A stretch of 24,446 bases of DNA, taken from a virus. The stretch lies in IMG/VR virus record IMGVR_UViG_3300036761_000560, positions 1 to 24,446 of that record; one strand, given 5' to 3'. Below the pieces are notes generated by a model. That model worked only from the letters and a program-made list of their open reading frames with translations, did no database searches and was not told the DNA's origin. Numbering within the stretch: position 1 is the first letter of the stretch; every line of letters starts with the position of its first letter. Of this stretch, positions 21,744-24,446 are shown piece after piece. A program made the translations under genes and the position numbers.

Positions 21744-23543
21744 TTAATAATTAAGCCACGCCGTCTCATTATCTTTAAAATAACTTGCCTTCTCACTCCT
21801 CACATCACTTGGCATGTTAGAGACGTCACACTCCCAAGGCGACACAATCATCCTCGGCTTAGTCTCCGTGACAATGGGTGTAGAGAGCAATCCTAACTCC
21901 TTCAATAACGATGAAGATTGATAGGAGTGAGCCAAAGTAAACGTTGCAATCATCATTGCCATCACCCTGTCATCGAAACTCCCTCCATCCGCTTCACCTC
22001 CTGTCGATGAGCGTTTAATGAATGACATCATCTCATCGACGAGTGCCTCGGAGCGTAGGATTAAGATGTCAGCGTTAATGCAAGCGGAGACGTAATCACA
22101 GAGGAGAGGACGGGTTGCGACATTAGTGTCCCAACCCAACCTACTCGTTAACTGTTTACCAAACCTATCGAAATACTGCCACTGATAAATATTCCAATAA
22201 TGTTCCTTCAACTCATTCAAGCAAGTCAAACCACCACCCCCTGCGTTAATCTCTGGTGACAACATTCCCTCATTATAGTAACGACCAAGACTGATCGCCT
22301 TACCTGCCAACACGACAGGGTCGACCCAGTCTCTCCACTCCGCTACCTGTACGATGTGAGGGGAGTTCTTTGGAACTCTGAGCACTTCGATGCAGGCAGG
22401 GTCACCTGTCTCACTCTCACCCGTTTTGGGATCAATACCTAATACGTACTCACATCCAGGTTCAGGGTCTTCCCATAGTAAGAGTGGACCGTCTGCATTC
22501 TCCACCTTACCGTATGGGGTGATGTCACCAATGAAGACAGGGGGGACGCATTTGGGGAGGAGTTCTCGTAGTTTCTTCCGAGAGAAGTAAGGGAGGCCAG
22601 ATGCGATGAATGCCTCCACGTCGTCGACAGGATACTCCTGATGGAAGAGATCGATGTCATCTTGTAAATCCATGATCTTGTGTCGACGCCAATGGAGTTG
22701 GAAAGGGGTGGCTTTCTTCTTCCCCATTAACATCTTCTCCTCATCGTCGAGTGAGGAGATAAAGTCACCTTCCTCATCCTTGTAATCCCACTCCCTTACA
22801 TACTCAGGAAATTCCAACCAGGAGAAGAAAATGGGGGTGAAGTTGGAATCTCCTTCCTTCGCTTTTAACCATTCGTTGTGAAAAAAGTTACCACGTCCAT
22901 TGGCCGTCGACTCTAATACCAACACCGAACCTGGCACGTCAGGGACGGCGGGTATGACGGAAGGACATAAGGTGTCTGGGTCGTCGTAGAAGGCCACCTC
23001 CGAGAGATGTCCACAAGTGTAACCACCTGATCGAAGAGCTGTTCCTTTTCTCGCACTATAAACTTCAATACGAGAGCGAAGTCCTGGATTGGTGAAACGA
23101 TCTTTATCGTTGGGATTTTCAAACACCAACTCTTTCTTCGATGAGTAACGAGTCATGGGGCGATGGGAAGGTGGAAGCATGTCGTAGTACAACCTTGACA
23201 TCTCAAAAATCGTATTGAGTCCATCCTTGTCTTGGGCGATGATGAAGGAGTGGGTGAATTGATTAGTGACAACTTTGTGAAAGAGGCGACCCTCAACGTA
23301 GGTAGAAATACCCTCTCTTCGTGCCTTGAGGACGATGATACGGACGTAACCGACGTCTTTGAGAAGTTTTTCAAAAAGGTTGTGGAGGCGAAGTTGCGTG
23401 GGGTTAAAATTGAGAGGGATTATTTTCTCTACTTGGAAGGTTTTGGGACCATAATACGTCTTAATACGCAGGAAGCGAGGGGCGTAGTAGGCGAAATCTT
23501 TAATCTGATTGAAGTTGGAGTCAGGTTCAACCTGATTTGTCAT
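21744..23543 (-). CDS. terL: Large terminase subunit
   Basis: 599 residues from ATG at 23543 (GAGG upstream); a start at 23582 overlaps terS further and has no binding site. ATPase: Walker A-like KARREGIST at 73-81, Walker B-like HLSEVAF at 179-185, coupling LESTANG at 210-216. C-terminal nuclease: GIDPKTGE (Asp371) and SFDDRV (Asp524/525) as acidic metal ligands. It cuts concatemeric DNA and pumps it into the head through the portal. Length and order (terS, terL, portal) are standard. Overlaps terS by 17 bases, so coupled translation is likely. Confidence 0.9.
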   Translation of the reverse strand: MTNQVEPDSNFNQIKDFAYYAPRFLRIKTYYGPKTFQVEKIIPLNFNPTQLRLHNLFEKLLKDVGYVRIIVLKARREGISTYVEGRLFHKVVTNQFTHSFIIAQDKDGLNTIFEMSRLYYDMLPPSHRPMTRYSSKKELVFENPNDKDRFTNPGLRSRIEVYSARKGTALRSGGYTCGHLSEVAFYDDPDTLCPSVIPAVPDVPGSVLVLESTANGRGNFFHNEWLKAKEGDSNFTPIFFSWLEFPEYVREWDYKDEEGDFISSLDDEEKMLMGKKKATPFQLHWRRHKIMDLQDDIDLFHQEYPVDDVEAFIASGLPYFSRKKLRELLPKCVPPVFIGDITPYGKVENADGPLLLWEDPEPGCEYVLGIDPKTGESETGDPACIEVLRVPKNSPHIVQVAEWRDWVDPVVLAGKAISLGRYYNEGMLSPEINAGGGGLTCLNELKEHYWNIYQWQYFDRFGKQLTSRLGWDTNVATRPLLCDYVSACINADILILRSEALVDEMMSFIKRSSTGGEADGGSFDDRVMAMMIATFTLAHSYQSSSLLKELGLLSTPIVTETKPRMIVSPWECDVSNMPSDVRSEKASYFKDNETAWLNY

Positions 23544-24141
23544 CCTCTTTATCCTCTGGAGGAAGGTCGACCATGTTGTCATCGTCGTCAGCTAACAGAT
23601 CGCTGAGAGCTTCATCCTCTTCTTCGATGAGAGTGTCGAGAGGGGGCATCTCACTCCCTGATTCATTATCCGAACCAGAAAGTGAGCCATTCCTCGGTAC
23701 GTATGTTGTCTCCTTAAATATCACCTCCCTCTCCAACCTCTTCTCATACGACAAATCGGAGGGATTCGTTGGCTCGGTAGGTTCAATGGAAGGCATTTGT
23801 CTCAGGATACGACCAAAGAGATGTGTCAAGGCTTTATTCCCTGCATCGACACGATAGGGTAATGTAATCTCTTCATTATTCACAATGGATTTGAGAAGTT
23901 CCGCTCCACTCTCACTCGCATCAATTATCCTATCTTCGATGGCGAGGATGCGTGTTTGTCGCTTCTTCAACTGACGTCTGAGTTCAAGTTGAAAGAGAGG
24001 TGATGTGACGATGATGGAGATACGAGACTGTGACATCCCCAAATCTCTTGCTATCTCCACTTCTTTCTGCCCCAACATGAGACGATTCATTATCTCAACG
24101 TGTCGAGGGAGAATGCGAGAGATTTGAACAGATTGTGCCAT
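23527..24141 (-). CDS. terS: Small terminase subunit
   Basis: 204 residues, ATG at 24141, six bases after AAAGG. Helix-turn-helix at about 26-48 (QKEVEIARDLGMSQSRISIIV) is the DNA-recognition module used to find the packaging site. A central helical region follows (LELRRQLKKRQTRILAIEDR), then a long acidic tail (EEEDEALSDLLADDDDNMVD). It partners the large terminase coded next. The start codon itself lies in a copy of the intergenic 12-mer, hinting at self-control. Confidence 0.75.
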   Translation of the reverse strand: MAQSVQISRILPRHVEIMNRLMLGQKEVEIARDLGMSQSRISIIVTSPLFQLELRRQLKKRQTRILAIEDRIIDASESGAELLKSIVNNEEITLPYRVDAGNKALTHLFGRILRQMPSIEPTEPTNPSDLSYEKRLEREVIFKETTYVPRNGSLSGSDNESGSEMPPLDTLIEEEDEALSDLLADDDDNMVDLPPEDKEDDKSG

Positions 24142-24143
24142 AT
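24134..24143 (-). repeat. Inverted copy of the intergenic 12-mer at the terS start codon
   Basis: ATATGGCACA on the minus strand, the same first 10 bases as the copy at 24266-24277 but in the opposite orientation. It includes the terS ATG. Confidence 0.4.
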
Positions 24144-24162
24144 CACGCCTTTTCTACCCCCC

Positions 24163-24191
24163 ATTATAAAATAAAAAAAAGGGAATGTCAA
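24163..24191 (-). promoter_or_regulatory. Consensus sigma-70 type promoter for the leftward operon
   Basis: Read on the minus strand: TTGACA (24191-24186), 17-base spacer, TATAAT (24168-24163), both boxes exact. Transcription should begin near 24156, about 15 bases before the terS ATG. It would drive the whole structural operon. Confidence 0.85.
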
Positions 24192-24235
24192 GATATTTCT
24201 TATGGGATAAGGCATTGTAAAGATTGAAGAATGCG

Positions 24236-24277
24236 ATATAGCACATTATAGCTATGAATGGCCCAATATGGCACATT
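24236..24277 (+). repeat. Two direct copies of a 12-mer, 30 bp apart
   Basis: ATATAGCACATT (24236-24247) and ATATGGCACATT (24266-24277) differ at one base and start exactly 30 bp apart, near three helical turns. They lie between the leftward and rightward promoters. They could bind a regulator or the small terminase. Confidence 0.5.
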
Positions 24278-24288
24278 CACCATTCTCA

Positions 24289-24318
24289 CTGACACTACCC
24301 AATTCTGGCTGATATGAT
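24289..24318 (+). promoter_or_regulatory. Possible rightward promoter
   Basis: CTGACA (24289-24294), 18-base spacer, TATGAT (24313-24318) with TG two bases upstream of the -10 (extended -10 form). It would start a transcript near 24325 heading to the possible gene at 24352. Confidence 0.45.
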
Positions 24319-24351
24319 AGAGAGACAGAGAGAAAGGGAGTCAGAGAAAAA

Positions 24352-24446
24352 ATGCGACTACTAAAAATTGCGAAAGTGAAAAAATGTGTGGTTAGAGGTC
24401 TTATCCTACTCGGCGGCCACACTCCCCCTAACCCCTACTATGGAGG
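24352..24446 (+). CDS. Possible divergent gene, cut by right edge
   Basis: ATG at 24352 with AAAGGGAG about 11 bases upstream, open to the window end (31 codons: MRLLKIAKVKKCVVRGLILLGG...). It is short and not recognised. If real it is the first rightward gene and marks a switch in transcription direction. Confidence 0.3.
   Translation, partial: MRLLKIAKVKKCVVRGLILLGGHTPPNPYYG

Noticed and set aside
1-24446. tRNA genes, CRISPR array, diversity-generating retroelement, integrase or attachment site
   Set aside because: No cloverleaf, spaced identical repeats, reverse transcriptase motif or recombinase motif could be seen; a tRNA scan would be needed to exclude weak cases.

Overview
The window is a structural segment of a tailed bacteriophage genome (or an integrated copy of one). 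Every convincing long gene is read from the minus strand, genes abut or overlap by a few bases, and almost all start after a strong purine-rich ribosome binding site (AAGGAGG type). TAA, TAG and TGA are all used as stops, so there is no sign of code reassignment. These binding sites and a consensus sigma-70 type promoter point to a bacterial host; nothing seen narrows the lineage. The tail section holds adaptor/nozzle-like proteins and no tape measure or tail-tube gene, which suggests a short-tailed (podovirus-like) virion, but the window stops at its left edge before the module ends.

Layout, read in the direction of transcription (right to left). A divergent intergenic region (about 24142-24351) carries a near-perfect leftward promoter, a weaker rightward promoter leading into a possible gene cut by the right edge, and copies of a 12-base repeat. 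Leftward follow the small terminase and large terminase; a zinc-finger protein; a small membrane protein; a short protein with a phage motif; the portal; a small virion-like protein; three tiny genes (an Arg-rich 41-residue protein, a 56-residue two-helix holin-like protein, and a 34-residue Lys/Gly-rich protein); a Gln-rich protein; the scaffold; and the major capsid protein. The capsid gene has a structured leader with two mutually exclusive pairings. Three small head or decoration-type proteins come next, then a 221-residue protein whose last 150 residues are serine at nearly every second position.

Directly behind the serine-repeat gene lies a carbohydrate-type cassette (about 6527-13164): a family 2 glycosyltransferase, a class I methyltransferase, a radical SAM/SPASM enzyme, an SGNH-type hydrolase or acyltransferase, a small unknown, a DegT-type sugar aminotransferase, a two-domain glycosyltransferase fusion, and a stand-alone copy of the fusion's second domain. 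Tail-type genes resume after it: a small unknown, a lipoprotein, an adaptor-like protein, an HEVGH metallopeptidase, a second adaptor-like protein, a large nozzle/stopper-like protein, a fibronectin type III protein, and a LamG-like lectin protein cut by the left edge.

The main hypothesis is that the serine-repeat virion protein is the substrate of the sugar-building and sugar-attaching cassette encoded just behind it, giving a self-contained virion glycosylation system. The gene order and enzyme families are seen in the sequence; the enzyme-substrate link is inference.
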